Notes under the pieces: model-generated | What the model was told of the DNA's origin: nothing | The model's database searches: none | What the model saw: the letters and a program-made list of their open reading frames with translations, nothing else | Assembly: GCA_050692195.1 (NCBI GenBank) | Contig: JBOGVA010000083.1 | Location: 1-23,882 of the forward strand | Source of the DNA: JBOGVA01 sp050692195 | GTDB taxonomy: Bacteria; Actinomycetota; UBA4738 | Length of the DNA stretch: 23,882 nucleotides | Reading direction: 5' to 3' | Shown here: one piece after another, positions 6,901 to 15,104 of the stretch | Numbering within the stretch: position 1 is the first letter of the stretch | How the letters are laid out: each line of letters starts with the position of its first letter | Program-made: the position numbers and the translations under genes

Positions 6901-7593
6901 GTGAGGAACGGCGGCGCCCGAAACGGGGAGATGGTGGACGGCTACGGGATCGAGCGGGGAGAGGAGCTCCTTTCGATCCAGCTGATCCTGACCAGAGAAG
7001 CCGAGCGCCGGTCTGCCGTCCTCCGAGAGGCCGGCGCTTCTCGAGTGATGATCGATCCCGCCGGCACCCACCGAGGTGCGCCGCGCGTGGACAAGACGAG
7101 CCCACGCGCCCGCCGAATCGTCGGGGTGCGAGTCCGGAGTCCGAACGGAGTCCATCCTGCCGGGACGGTGAGGCTCGGGATGCTCGAGTCAGGGATGGTC
7201 GATGCCCTCACCGGGACGGGGACGGCCCGCGCCCTGCGCCGGGATCTGATGCTCGAGAGGACCTGGCCGGCCGGGGGCGCCCACCGGCAGGTCATGGCCG
7301 CTCTGGACATCGAGCCTCTGGAGCAGATCCGCCTCTCCCTCGGCCACGACGCCGCCGACCTGGTGCTGAAGGCCTTGGTCGAGGTGGCGCCGTTCATTCT
7401 GGAGCCCCGCGATCGCATCTACCGGACCGGGCGCGACCAGTTCGTCCTGGTCCAGGAGGCCCCGGGCGAACAGGGCCCCGAGCCCGCGCGTTCCAGTCTG
7501 GAGGCCTCGCTCCGCCGGGTCCTGGTTGATCGGGGGCTGCCCGAGGTACGGATCGGCGTCCGCCCGGTCGACATGGACGCCCTGCCGGCCTGA
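6901..7593 (+). CDS. Degenerate GGDEF-like domain protein
   Basis: A 230-residue protein. The central part follows the GGDEF fold: DALTGTGTARALRRDL matches the opening D-LTGL-NRR-L motif, then ALDIEPLEQIRLSLGHDAAD matches the DID-FK-IND-GH-GD segment, and IYRTGRDQFVLV stands where R-GGDEF-VL is expected. The signature is GRDQF, so the second Gly and the catalytic Glu are lost. A diguanylate cyclase activity is therefore unlikely; a binding or structural role is more likely. The N-terminal 75 residues have no clear domain. There is no signal peptide or transmembrane segment. The start is uncertain: GTG at 6901 has no good ribosome site, and ATG at 6931 has a purine run directly touching it. 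Confidence 0.6.
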   Translation: MRNGGARNGEMVDGYGIERGEELLSIQLILTREAERRSAVLREAGASRVMIDPAGTHRGAPRVDKTSPRARRIVGVRVRSPNGVHPAGTVRLGMLESGMVDALTGTGTARALRRDLMLERTWPAGGAHRQVMAALDIEPLEQIRLSLGHDAADLVLKALVEVAPFILEPRDRIYRTGRDQFVLVQEAPGEQGPEPARSSLEASLRRVLVDRGLPEVRIGVRPVDMDALPA

Positions 7594-7650
7594 GAGCAGG
7601 GTTCGCCGCCGTCACGGCCGGCTTCTCGCGGTCATAGACTCGGGCCCTCC

Positions 7651-8493
7651 ATGGACCCGAGCGAAGCAGCCTGGCGCCAGGTTCACTCCGCGGCCGAAGC
7701 CGCCGGCGTGTCGATCGTCCCTCTGACCGAACTCGACGATGTGGGCCGCATCTCCCTCGTGATCGAGCGGACCTGGGGAGGAGAAGCCGACTTCCCGCCG
7801 GGGTTGGTGCGGGCGTTCCAGCACGCCGGATGCGTGCTCTACGGAGCGGAGTCACACGATGGGTTCGTGGGTTTCGTTCTGGGCTTCCTGGGGTGGGAGG
7901 AAGGCCAGCACGTCCATTCGCACATGCTGGCGGTCATCCCGGAATGGCGGGCCCGTGGGGTGGGCTTCGCCCTCAAATTGGCCCAGCGCGCGGCGTGCCT
8001 GGAGCACGGAATCGGTGAGGTGCGGTGGACCTTCGATCCACTCGTGGCCCGGAACGCCAGGTTCAACCTGGTGAAGCTCGGCGCGGTGGCCACTCGCCTC
8101 CTGCCGGAGTTCTACGGGGATATGACCGATCTCCTGAACCGTGGGGACCGCAGCGACCGGTTCGAGGTGCGGTGGGTTCTGAAGTCCAAGCGCGTGGAGC
8201 GCGCCATCCGCGGGGAAGGCGTCGCCCCGCCGTTCGGCCCCGCCCTCCTTGTTGCGGAGGGCGAACCAAGCGCTCCGCGGCCCAGAGAGACCAGCGCGGA
8301 TCCGGCCGCCGGCGTGCTGGTGGCGATCCCACGCGAGCACCTTTCCCTGAAGGCGCATGACCCGGCTCTGGGCCGGGAGTGGCGTGGCGTCGCCGCACAG
8401 GTGTTCCAGGCCTGCTACGACCGCGGCCTCGCGGCGACGTGGTTCACGGACGAAGGGTGCTACGTGTTCGAGTCGCGGGATGACGTCCTATGA
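7651..8493 (+). CDS. GNAT acyltransferase partner of NSAR/MenC
   Basis: A 280-residue cytoplasmic protein with a GNAT fold at about residues 20-180. The acyl-CoA binding motif is in EWRARGVGFALKLAQR, and it is followed by WTFDPLVARNARFNLVKLGAV and FYGDM. These strings are typical of the COG3375 group, found next to N-acylamino acid racemases. In Geobacillus kaustophilus such a neighbour was shown to be a succinyl-CoA:D-amino acid N-succinyltransferase; I infer a similar acylation here. The stop overlaps the start of the next gene by an ATGA, so the two are translated together. There is no clear Shine-Dalgarno; a TAGACT -10-like element at 7635-7640 suggests a very short leader. Confidence 0.85.
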   Translation: MDPSEAAWRQVHSAAEAAGVSIVPLTELDDVGRISLVIERTWGGEADFPPGLVRAFQHAGCVLYGAESHDGFVGFVLGFLGWEEGQHVHSHMLAVIPEWRARGVGFALKLAQRAACLEHGIGEVRWTFDPLVARNARFNLVKLGAVATRLLPEFYGDMTDLLNRGDRSDRFEVRWVLKSKRVERAIRGEGVAPPFGPALLVAEGEPSAPRPRETSADPAAGVLVAIPREHLSLKAHDPALGREWRGVAAQVFQACYDRGLAATWFTDEGCYVFESRDDVL

Positions 8494-9608
8494 GGGCGAT
8501 TCGAGCGATCGAGCTTCGAGAGGTGGCCCTGCCGTTGGTCCGGCCGTTCCGGACGAGCTTCGGCGAAGAACGGGAGAAGCGGGCGATCCTGATCCGCGTG
8601 GAAGGCGACGACGGCGAGGGGTGGGGAGAGTGCGTGGCCTCCGAGTCGCCCCGATATTCGGAGGAATGGCTCGCCGGCGCATGGATCCTCCTGCGCGACC
8701 ACCTGTGCCCCGCGCTCGTAGGCGATGGAGGGGTGGCCGGGCCGAACGACGTGAGCCAGAGGCTCGGCTGGGTCCGTGGCCACCGGATGGCCAAGGCTGC
8801 TGTGGAGGCGGCGGTCCTCGATTGGTGGCTGCGGGCTGCCGGTCGAAGCCTCAAGGAGCACCTCGGAGGCGTCCGCGACCGGATCCCCTGCGGCGTGAGC
8901 GTCGGCATCGCGTCGTCGCTCGATGCGCTACTGGAGGAGGTCCGCGGCTACCGGGCAGCGGGATACCTGAGGATCAAGCTGAAGATCGAGCCGGGATGGG
9001 ACCTGGAGATGGTTCGCGCCGTTCGGCAGGCCCTGCCGGATACCCCGCTCTCGGTCGACGCCAACGCCGCCTATTCCCTGGCCGATGCCCCGCTGTTCGA
9101 GGCCCTGGACGAGCTCGATCTGGTCATGGTGGAACAGCCGCTCGACCACGAAGACCTGGCCGACCACGCTCGTCTCCAGTCGCGGCTCCGTACACCGATC
9201 TGCCTGGACGAGTCCATCCGGTCGGCTCGCGACGCCGGGAGCGCGATCGAGCTCGGGGCCTGCCGGATCATCAACATCAAGCCCGGCCGGGTGGGAGGGG
9301 TGGCGGAGGCGAAGCGGATCCACGACCTGGCGATGGCAAGGGGCGTCCCCGTGTGGATCGGAGGCATGCTCGAGACCGGAGTGGGCCGGGCTGTCAACCT
9401 GGCCCTGGCGTCGCTTCCGGGGGTGACTCTCCCCGGCGACACCAGCGCGAGCGACCGGTACTTCCACCAGGACATCACCGAACCCTTCGTCCTGAGCTCC
9501 GACGGAACCATGGCCGTGCCCGACGGTCCCGGGATCGGCGTGGAGCCCTCGCCGGAACGCCTCCAGGGGTGCACGACGCGAAGCGAGCTGATCAAGCCGA
9601 GCACCTAG
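8490..9608 (+). CDS. menC: o-succinylbenzoate synthase / N-succinylamino acid racemase (enolase superfamily)
   Basis: A 372-residue member of the muconate-lactonising branch of the enolase superfamily. The acid-base lysine motif is K163-L-K165 in RIKLKIEPGW. The Mg2+ ligands are D190 (SVDANAA), E215 (MVEQPL) and D240 (CLDESI), and the opposing lysine is K264 (NIKPGRVGG). The N-terminal capping region starts LPLVRPFRTSFG as in this subfamily. Family members act either in menaquinone synthesis (o-succinylbenzoate synthase) or as N-succinylamino acid racemases, and several do both. No other men gene is nearby, while the gene overlaps a GNAT acyltransferase. This favours the racemase role in turning D- into L-amino acids. 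The menC symbol names the family rather than a proven function. Confidence 0.9.
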   Translation: MRAIRAIELREVALPLVRPFRTSFGEEREKRAILIRVEGDDGEGWGECVASESPRYSEEWLAGAWILLRDHLCPALVGDGGVAGPNDVSQRLGWVRGHRMAKAAVEAAVLDWWLRAAGRSLKEHLGGVRDRIPCGVSVGIASSLDALLEEVRGYRAAGYLRIKLKIEPGWDLEMVRAVRQALPDTPLSVDANAAYSLADAPLFEALDELDLVMVEQPLDHEDLADHARLQSRLRTPICLDESIRSARDAGSAIELGACRIINIKPGRVGGVAEAKRIHDLAMARGVPVWIGGMLETGVGRAVNLALASLPGVTLPGDTSASDRYFHQDITEPFVLSSDGTMAVPDGPGIGVEPSPERLQGCTTRSELIKPST

Positions 9609-9710
9609 GGGCCCGTCGAGCCGTCCATCGCCGTGGGAGAAGATGTGTCGGCGGTGTGACGATCCGATCCAGGGGCGGCGGAGTCCCTTCCGTAGTGCTA
9701 CAAGTAATCC

Positions 9711-10946
9711 ATGGCTGCGAGCCGGAGCCGCTCGCTGACCGCCGGGGGGCTGATCGGCCTGATCGCCGTGGCCGGCCTGGTGGGGGTGGCCGGGCGGGCG
9801 AGCTCTGCCCCGGACCTGCCGCCCCTGGCTCCCGAGCGGCTGATCGCTTCGGTTCTGCGGTCGGAAGCCAGGATGACCCCGGTAGCGGGGCAGGTCCACG
9901 CGCATATCGACCTCGGGCTACCGGCGCTGGTCGATGTGGCCCCGGTCGAGGAGAGCGGGCTCGCCGGCCTGGTTCTCTACCTGTCGGGAGACCATCGCCT
10001 GAGGATCTGGCGCTCGGCCGACGGGTTACGGGTAGCGGACATGATGCCGGCGTCCGAGCAGGCGATCTATGTGAGCCGGACGGACGCGTGGGCGTGGGAC
10101 TTCGAATCGTTCACCGCCTACCATCTCGGGCCATTCGCTCGGGGTGCGTCCCGTGCTCCGAAAGTACGACGGCCCTGGCTGCATCTATTCGATCCGTTGA
10201 GGTTGGCCCGCCGGAGCCTCCGGGGAGTCTCGCCGACGACCCGCGTGTCGATGGGGGCGACCTCGCGAGTGGCCGGGCGGGACGTCTACGTGCTGCTGCT
10301 GGAGCCTCGAACACGCGAGACGCTGGTCGGGCGGGTCGAGATCGCGATAGACGCACAGCAGCGGGTGCCGCTCGGGGTCGCGGTGTATCCGCGGGGGGCG
10401 GGATCCCCCGCCCTCGACGTCCGATTCACGTCGGTCAGCTTCGACCCGATCGATCCGTCCGTGTACTCGTTCACCCCCCCGGAGGGGGCCACGGTCAAGG
10501 AACTCGGCCGTTCGGTCCCGGGAAACCGGAAGGCCCGGCTCGAGCGCATGAAGAAGAACCTCCTGGAGCGGCGGGCGCGACTGGGAGAGAGAGTGGAAGC
10601 CTGGCGCCGGTGCAGAAGCAAGGGGGCCCAGGAGCGACAGGAGTGCATGAGGAAGACGCTCGAAGCCGGACCCCGCGTCCTGAGGAAGAGCCGGATTCGG
10701 GGATTCGTCGGGCCGGACGCGCGGATCCGAGTATTCGGTGAGGGATGGGCCACGATCGTCGCCATCCGCACGCCCGCTCCTTCCACCCTCACCGCGGGTG
10801 ACGATGGCCTCGACCTACGGTCCCTTCTTCCGCTCTCGGGTCCGCTGTTCTCCGCGCGCCTGGTGGAGCGTGGCGACCACGGCTGGCTGCTGTACGGGGC
10901 GGTGCCGCAGGCGGCCCTGGCCGCCGTCGCCCCGGAGTTGCGGTAG
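9711..10946 (+). CDS. Exported LolA-like protein linked to an ABC transporter
   Basis: A 411-residue protein with a signal peptide (about residues 1-33, with a Gly/Ala/Val-rich core ending in ASSA). Residues about 40-255 resemble the LolA/COG2834 lipoprotein-sorting fold: short beta strands with LRIWRSADGLRVADM and the late motif VRFTSVSFDPIDPSVYSFTPPEGA, typical of actinobacterial members. A highly charged helical stretch rich in Arg/Lys/Glu with two Cys follows at about 275-320, then a C-terminal beta-rich domain. The ABC ATPase and permease genes follow at once on the same strand; this trio is a recurring actinobacterial arrangement. The substrate is unknown. The start ATG has no obvious Shine-Dalgarno. 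Confidence 0.7.
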   Translation: MAASRSRSLTAGGLIGLIAVAGLVGVAGRASSAPDLPPLAPERLIASVLRSEARMTPVAGQVHAHIDLGLPALVDVAPVEESGLAGLVLYLSGDHRLRIWRSADGLRVADMMPASEQAIYVSRTDAWAWDFESFTAYHLGPFARGASRAPKVRRPWLHLFDPLRLARRSLRGVSPTTRVSMGATSRVAGRDVYVLLLEPRTRETLVGRVEIAIDAQQRVPLGVAVYPRGAGSPALDVRFTSVSFDPIDPSVYSFTPPEGATVKELGRSVPGNRKARLERMKKNLLERRARLGERVEAWRRCRSKGAQERQECMRKTLEAGPRVLRKSRIRGFVGPDARIRVFGEGWATIVAIRTPAPSTLTAGDDGLDLRSLLPLSGPLFSARLVERGDHGWLLYGAVPQAALAAVAPELR

Positions 10947-10966
10947 GAACGCAGGAGCCGTCTGAC

Positions 10967-11959
10967 CTGAACGCGATCGCCGCGCGGAACCTCACCAAAC
11001 GCTACGGCGAGCTGGCCGCGGTGGACTCGCTCGACCTCACCATCGAGCAGGGCGTGCTCTACGGATTCCTGGGGCCGAACGGCGCCGGCAAGACCACGAC
11101 CATCCGGATGCTGCTGGGGCTGATCTTCCCGACCGGAGGACAGGTCGAGGTCTTGGGGCAGCCGGTGTTCGATCCCGACGGCAGCACCGGCCGCGGAACC
11201 GCCCGCGCCATGAGGCGGGTGGGGGCCATCATCGAGGAGCCCGCGTTCTGGCGCTACCTCTCCGGACGGCGCAACCTCCAGTACTTCGCGCGCTCCGCGG
11301 GCCCGCCCGAGGATCGCCGACGCCGCCTGGGCCGGGTCGACGACGTCCTGCGTCTGGTCGGCCTGGAGCAAGCGGCCGGCAAGCGATTCAAGGCGTACAG
11401 CCAGGGGATGCGCCAACGGCTGGGGATCGCCCTGGCGCTGCTCGGGGAGCCCGACCTGCTGGTCCTGGATGAGCCGACCAACGGGCTCGATCCCCAGGGC
11501 ATGCGGGAGGTTCGCTCGTTGCTGCGCCGGCTGGCCGACCAAGGGACGACGGTGTTCGTCTCGAGCCACCTCCTGTTCGAGGTCGAGGCCATGTGCGACC
11601 GGGTCGGGGTCCTGGCCCGGGGGCGCCTGGTAGCCGAGGGACCGCCGTCGAAGCTCAGGGCGGCCCGGGACCTGGTGCGCGTCGACGTGGACGACCGTCA
11701 CCGAGCTCTGGAGGTGCTCCGTTCGCTGGACGGGGTGGCCCTGGACGGCTCGGGAGGGCTCCCGGGCGAGTCCGACCGACCGCCGGACCTCTCGGGAGAG
11801 GGACCTCTTCGGCTCCGGCTGTCCGAGCCGGCCACGCCGGCGACGGTGAACGCCGCCCTGGTCACGGGCGGTGTGGCCGTCAGCGCGCTGATACCCGAGC
11901 ACGAGACGCTGGAGGACGTGTTCGTGTCTCTGGTGGAGGGGGCCGATGTTCCTCGTTGA
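10967..11959 (+). CDS. ABC transporter ATP-binding protein, probable CTG start
   Basis: The ATPase of an ABC-2 type exporter. Walker A is GPNGAGKTT, the signature is YSQGMRQRLGIAL, Walker B is LLVLDEPTNGLDP, and the H-loop is SSHLL. Starting at CTG 10967 gives 330 residues and the normal first strand (NAIAARNLTKRYG). AGGAG at 10953-10957 lies 9 bases before this CTG. The first conventional start codon in frame, GTG at 11021, would remove the conserved N-terminal strand and the adenine-stacking Tyr. No ATG, GTG or TTG lies in a sensible place upstream. The last 100 residues form the usual C-terminal extension. The 3' end overlaps the permease gene by 14 bases. Confidence 0.92.
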   Translation: MNAIAARNLTKRYGELAAVDSLDLTIEQGVLYGFLGPNGAGKTTTIRMLLGLIFPTGGQVEVLGQPVFDPDGSTGRGTARAMRRVGAIIEEPAFWRYLSGRRNLQYFARSAGPPEDRRRRLGRVDDVLRLVGLEQAAGKRFKAYSQGMRQRLGIALALLGEPDLLVLDEPTNGLDPQGMREVRSLLRRLADQGTTVFVSSHLLFEVEAMCDRVGVLARGRLVAEGPPSKLRAARDLVRVDVDDRHRALEVLRSLDGVALDGSGGLPGESDRPPDLSGEGPLRLRLSEPATPATVNAALVTGGVAVSALIPEHETLEDVFVSLVEGADVPR

Positions 11960-12740
11960 GCTGGCCAAGGCCACGAGGAGGCTGCGGACGTGGGTGTTCG
12001 CCGCCGGCCTCGCCGGGCTGGCCGTGCTTCCCGTCGCCATCCTGGCGACCTCGACCGGGGGCGGAGGCGGCCCGCCCTTCTTCGAGCTGATCCGCCGAAA
12101 CGGGCTCTTCGCCGGCCTCACCGCCCTGGGCCTCATCCTGCCGTTCTTCCTCCCCCTCGGAGCGTCTCTGCTCTCCGGGGAGGCCATCGCGGGCGAAGCT
12201 TCGAACGGAACGCTCCGCTATCTGCTCGCCCGGCCGGTCGGCCGGATTCGCCTGGTGCTGGCGAAGTACGCCTCCGTGATGACCGAGCTGGCCGCGGCGA
12301 TCGGCTGGGTCATCCTGGTCGGCCTGATCGCGGGGGGCCTGGCGTTCGGGTTCGGTCCCCTCCCCACCCTGTCCGGCTCGACACTGGGAGAGTGGGAGGC
12401 GCTCCTTCGGATCGCCGGGGCTGGCCTGTACGTCTTTTGCGGGATGGCCGGGTTGGCCGCCGTCGGCGTCTTCCTGTCCACGATCACCGACTCGGCTCCC
12501 GGTGCCGCCGTCGCCACCATGGGCCTGGCCATCGCCAGTCAGATCCTGGACAGCCTCCCGGCCCTACGGGCGTTCCATCCCTATCTGATCAGCCACGGGT
12601 GGCTCGCGTTCGTGGACCTGTTCCGCTCCCCCGTGGAGTGGAGCGCCATGAGCCGCGGACTGATCCTGGATGCGACGTACGCGGCCGTCTTCCTGGGTGC
12701 AGCACTGGCTGTCTTCAGGCGGAAGGACGTTGTGTCGTAG
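11946..12740 (+). CDS. ABC-2 type transporter permease
   Basis: A 264-residue protein with six predicted transmembrane segments. The cytoplasmic stretch GEAIAGEASNGTLRYLLARPV is characteristic of ABC-2 permeases that pair with NatA-type ATPases, and the chain ends AAVFLGAALAVFRRKDVVS. The ATG at 11946 lies within the end of the ATPase gene and has a purine-rich ribosome site (GGAGGGG, 11935-11941), so the two are co-translated. With the LolA-like protein upstream this makes a complete exporter unit: an exported partner, an energy-providing subunit and a membrane subunit. The substrate cannot be read from the sequence. Confidence 0.92.
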   Translation: MFLVELAKATRRLRTWVFAAGLAGLAVLPVAILATSTGGGGGPPFFELIRRNGLFAGLTALGLILPFFLPLGASLLSGEAIAGEASNGTLRYLLARPVGRIRLVLAKYASVMTELAAAIGWVILVGLIAGGLAFGFGPLPTLSGSTLGEWEALLRIAGAGLYVFCGMAGLAAVGVFLSTITDSAPGAAVATMGLAIASQILDSLPALRAFHPYLISHGWLAFVDLFRSPVEWSAMSRGLILDATYAAVFLGAALAVFRRKDVVS

Positions 12741-12768
12741 CCGGTAGATGGCCGCGACAGTCCGCTCG

Positions 12769-13821
12769 TCATGAGTTGACCAGCAGGTAGATCCCCCGGG
12801 AGTCGCTGAAGTAGACGCCCCGAGGCCCAGCTTCAACCGCGAGGATCCCCGACGTGTGGCGATAGATCCTCAGTGACGAGCTCACCCCTAGACGGTCGGG
12901 GGTGAGTGTGAGCCGCCTGATCCGTCCGTCGTTCCATGCTCCGAGCAGGAGCCTACCCTCGTAGGCCGCGCCGAGGCGGCAGCCGTTGCAGAAGGCGGCG
13001 CCGGTGGGGGCGAAGCCCGGGTTGTACGTCCAGGACGGACCCACAGGGTCCGGCCCGCTATCGTTCGTGTCCGGGCAGAAGGAGTTGGGGCCCCAGCCGA
13101 AGTTGCGGCCTCTGCGGATCCGGTTCACCTCGTCGTTGCACTCTGGGCCGTTCTCCGACTGCCACAACCTCCCGGTCATGGGATCGAAGGTGAACCCGAA
13201 CGAGTTCCGGTGCCCGTACGACCACACCCGGTTACTGAAAGGGTTGTTCGAGGGAGACGCGCCGTTCTTCCGGATCCGCAGGACCTTTCCCGCACGGTCC
13301 CCGAGATCTTGAGACCTGGAACGATTGCCAGCGTCGCCGGTCACCACGTACAGCATCTCGTCGGGGCCCATGTGGATGACCCCGCCATTGTGGTGGCTGC
13401 TCGCCGGAATCGACAGCAAAGCCTGCCGCTCGGAGGACCCGCGGAGGCGGTGGATGTTGTTCTGGAGCGGGCTCTGGCTCGTGTAGTAGACGTACACCCA
13501 TTTGAAGTCGGGCCACCGGGGGTCCAGTGCGATCCCCAGCAGCCCCTGCTCGCCGTCGGTGGCGATGCCCCCGATCCGCTTCCACAGACGATCCACGCCG
13601 TTGCTGGGGTTGTACACGCGAATCTGACCCGAGAAGCGCTCCACGTAGAAGATCCGACCCTCCGGGGTGAACGCGAACGCCGTGGGCCAGCACTGGGGAT
13701 TGCTCGACCGGCAGGCAAGGACCTGGACGGGTCCGATGGCCGCCGCGGCAGGTTGTCGGCTGATGGGGGAGAGCGCGCTCATCAGCGCTGCTGCACCCAG
13801 GACGGCGATGGCTCGCTTCAT
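12769..13821 (-). CDS. PQQ-dependent sugar dehydrogenase family protein (exported)
   Basis: A 350-residue exported protein with a signal peptide (about residues 1-28, MKRAIAVLGAAALMSALSP then an AAAA cleavage region). The rest is a six-bladed beta-propeller of the glucose/sorbosone dehydrogenase family (PF07995 type). Recognisable strings are GEQGLLGIALDPRW, the active-site HHNGG followed by HMGPDEMLYVVTGD, WSYGHRNSFGFTFDP, and SENGPECNDEVNRI-RGRNFGW. Family members oxidise aldose sugars with PQQ in the cell envelope, but many actinobacterial homologues have no proven activity. AGGAG lies 5-6 bases before the ATG. The gene is convergent with the ABC permease, with 28 bases between stop codons. 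A -10 box and an operator-like palindrome lie upstream. Confidence 0.88.
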   Translation of the reverse strand: MKRAIAVLGAAALMSALSPISRQPAAAAIGPVQVLACRSSNPQCWPTAFAFTPEGRIFYVERFSGQIRVYNPSNGVDRLWKRIGGIATDGEQGLLGIALDPRWPDFKWVYVYYTSQSPLQNNIHRLRGSSERQALLSIPASSHHNGGVIHMGPDEMLYVVTGDAGNRSRSQDLGDRAGKVLRIRKNGASPSNNPFSNRVWSYGHRNSFGFTFDPMTGRLWQSENGPECNDEVNRIRRGRNFGWGPNSFCPDTNDSGPDPVGPSWTYNPGFAPTGAAFCNGCRLGAAYEGRLLLGAWNDGRIRRLTLTPDRLGVSSSLRIYRHTSGILAVEAGPRGVYFSDSRGIYLLVNS

Positions 13822-13858
13822 GTGTGCTCCTCGCGGTATTCGACGGTGACGTGGACCA

Positions 13859-13878
13859 AGGTCAGTGACCTGATTCTA
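13859..13878 (-). promoter_or_regulatory. -10 box with overlapping operator-like palindrome
   Basis: On the - strand a good -10 hexamer TAGAAT (13878-13873) is followed at once by the perfect inverted repeat AGGTCA-C-TGACCT (13871-13859). It would cover the transcription start of the sugar dehydrogenase gene, where a repressor would block RNA polymerase. A TTGACC at 13905-13900 is the best -35 candidate, but the 21-base spacer is too long, so an activator or another sigma factor may be involved. Confidence 0.45.
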
Positions 13879-13923
13879 TGTCGGCACTCCGGGGCGCTCG
13901 GTCAACCGGGGCGCTCTGTCGGC

Positions 13924-15102
13924 TCATAGGCCCAGCAGGGACCGGAGCGGCTCGAGAGGGGGGTGGTCGACTCCAAAGGCCTGGCTGTAGGTGATGACGT
14001 AAGCCTGCCCCTGAAGGCTGGCCCGGACGAAGTCGCGCAGGGCGCTTCCCAGGAGCTCGTCGGCGGCGACGAAGGAAACCGACCATGTCCGTGCTTCCAG
14101 CCCCCCGAACAGGGGAAAGGACCCGAACTCGGATGACGGTTCCGGGGTGATGAAGACGTCGATCGCGCCGTCTTGGAGGGCCGAGTCGGCATCCTTCGGC
14201 TGGAGCGCCATGGGAGAGGAATCGATTCCCCAGTGACTGGCGAGGAACAGGAAGAATGCATCCGCGAAGTCCCAATCCGGGGTCTCGGTTTCCTCGACTG
14301 GATCGCCGGCGAATCGGGAGTCGATGCCGACACGGATAGTCTGGATTTGGGCCAGGATCCTCTGCAGGCCCGGCGAATCGGCCGGGTCCGGGGGATCGAA
14401 GTTCGGGGGCGGGATGATCTGGCGAAACTCGGAGACCGTTTCCCTCTGGTCTCGCGGAAGGCTCTCTGAGTTGAAGTCCTCGGCTGTCGACGGAACGTTC
14501 CCTCCGACGACCGTCACCTGCTGGCCGGGCCCGACCAGGAGAGGCCCGCCTCCCTCGGGAGCCGATGATCGAACATCGACGACGCCCTGGACGACCCGGA
14601 GGGTGAGCTGTTCGCCGGTGACGGTGACTCCGAAGAGTGGATCGGACATCGCGAACTCCACGTCCGAGGGCCCCACCGTGAGGGCGATGGACGGATCGGC
14701 CGTGGTGAAGCACAATGCGGTGCCCCGCTGGTACCGAAGGAGGATGCCGCCGGCGGGGGCGGCCACGACCTCGGAGTCCTGGAACAACCGGCACTTCTCG
14801 AGCTTCTGATCCAGCCCGAAGTCCACGGAACCTCCTGCGTTCGTCGAGACCGACTGCCCCGCTCTGATCGGGTCGTCGTCGAAGGCCTGGCTCCCCTGGA
14901 CGAAGGCATCGGGCAGAACCACCGTGAGGACGCTCCCCACCCGCGGACCCACCGTCTCCGGAGGGGTCGTAGTTCCCTCCGTCGGACTGGTAGTCGTTCC
15001 GTTGTCCTCTGTGGCCGGAGTGTCGTTCGAACCGCCGCACCCCGGCAGGACGGTTGCCAGCGCCAGCGATGCCAGGATGGTCACAAATCGTCCTCTCATC
15101 AT
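13924..15102 (-). CDS. FecR-like / solute-binding-like fusion lipoprotein
   Basis: A 392-residue lipoprotein: signal peptide with lipobox LPGC (Cys22), then a Thr/Pro-rich linker to about residue 52. Residues about 55-200 resemble a FecR domain: an entry strand VGSVLTV, AGQSVSTNAGGSVDFGL, a central DVEFAMSDPLFGVTVTGEQL, and VVQGVVDVRS. Residues about 245-392 resemble a type 3 solute-binding protein: TIRVGIDSRF then DWDFADAFFLFLA, matching the usual IRVG-D and GFDVDLA motifs, then ALQDGAIDVFITP and a C-terminal RDFVRASLQG. The second lobe is short, so it may bind ligand differently or only sense. It starts 3 bases after the stop of the pentapeptide-repeat gene, whose stop codon is inside its ribosome site. 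Start may be ATG 15102 or 15099. Confidence 0.7.
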   Translation of the reverse strand: MMRGRFVTILASLALATVLPGCGGSNDTPATEDNGTTTSPTEGTTTPPETVGPRVGSVLTVVLPDAFVQGSQAFDDDPIRAGQSVSTNAGGSVDFGLDQKLEKCRLFQDSEVVAAPAGGILLRYQRGTALCFTTADPSIALTVGPSDVEFAMSDPLFGVTVTGEQLTLRVVQGVVDVRSSAPEGGGPLLVGPGQQVTVVGGNVPSTAEDFNSESLPRDQRETVSEFRQIIPPPNFDPPDPADSPGLQRILAQIQTIRVGIDSRFAGDPVEETETPDWDFADAFFLFLASHWGIDSSPMALQPKDADSALQDGAIDVFITPEPSSEFGSFPLFGGLEARTWSVSFVAADELLGSALRDFVRASLQGQAYVITYSQAFGVDHPPLEPLRSLLGL

Positions 15103-15104
15103 CC

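Noticed and set aside
8357..10741. A 794-codon open frame running through the racemase and LolA-like genes
   Set aside because: Arg/Gly/Pro-rich composition and position across two well-supported genes in another frame show that it is a GC-rich shadow.
13862..15040. A 392-codon open frame on the - strand overlapping the FecR-like lipoprotein
   Set aside because: No domain and an Arg/Gly-rich composition, while the other frame has a lipobox and two recognisable folds.
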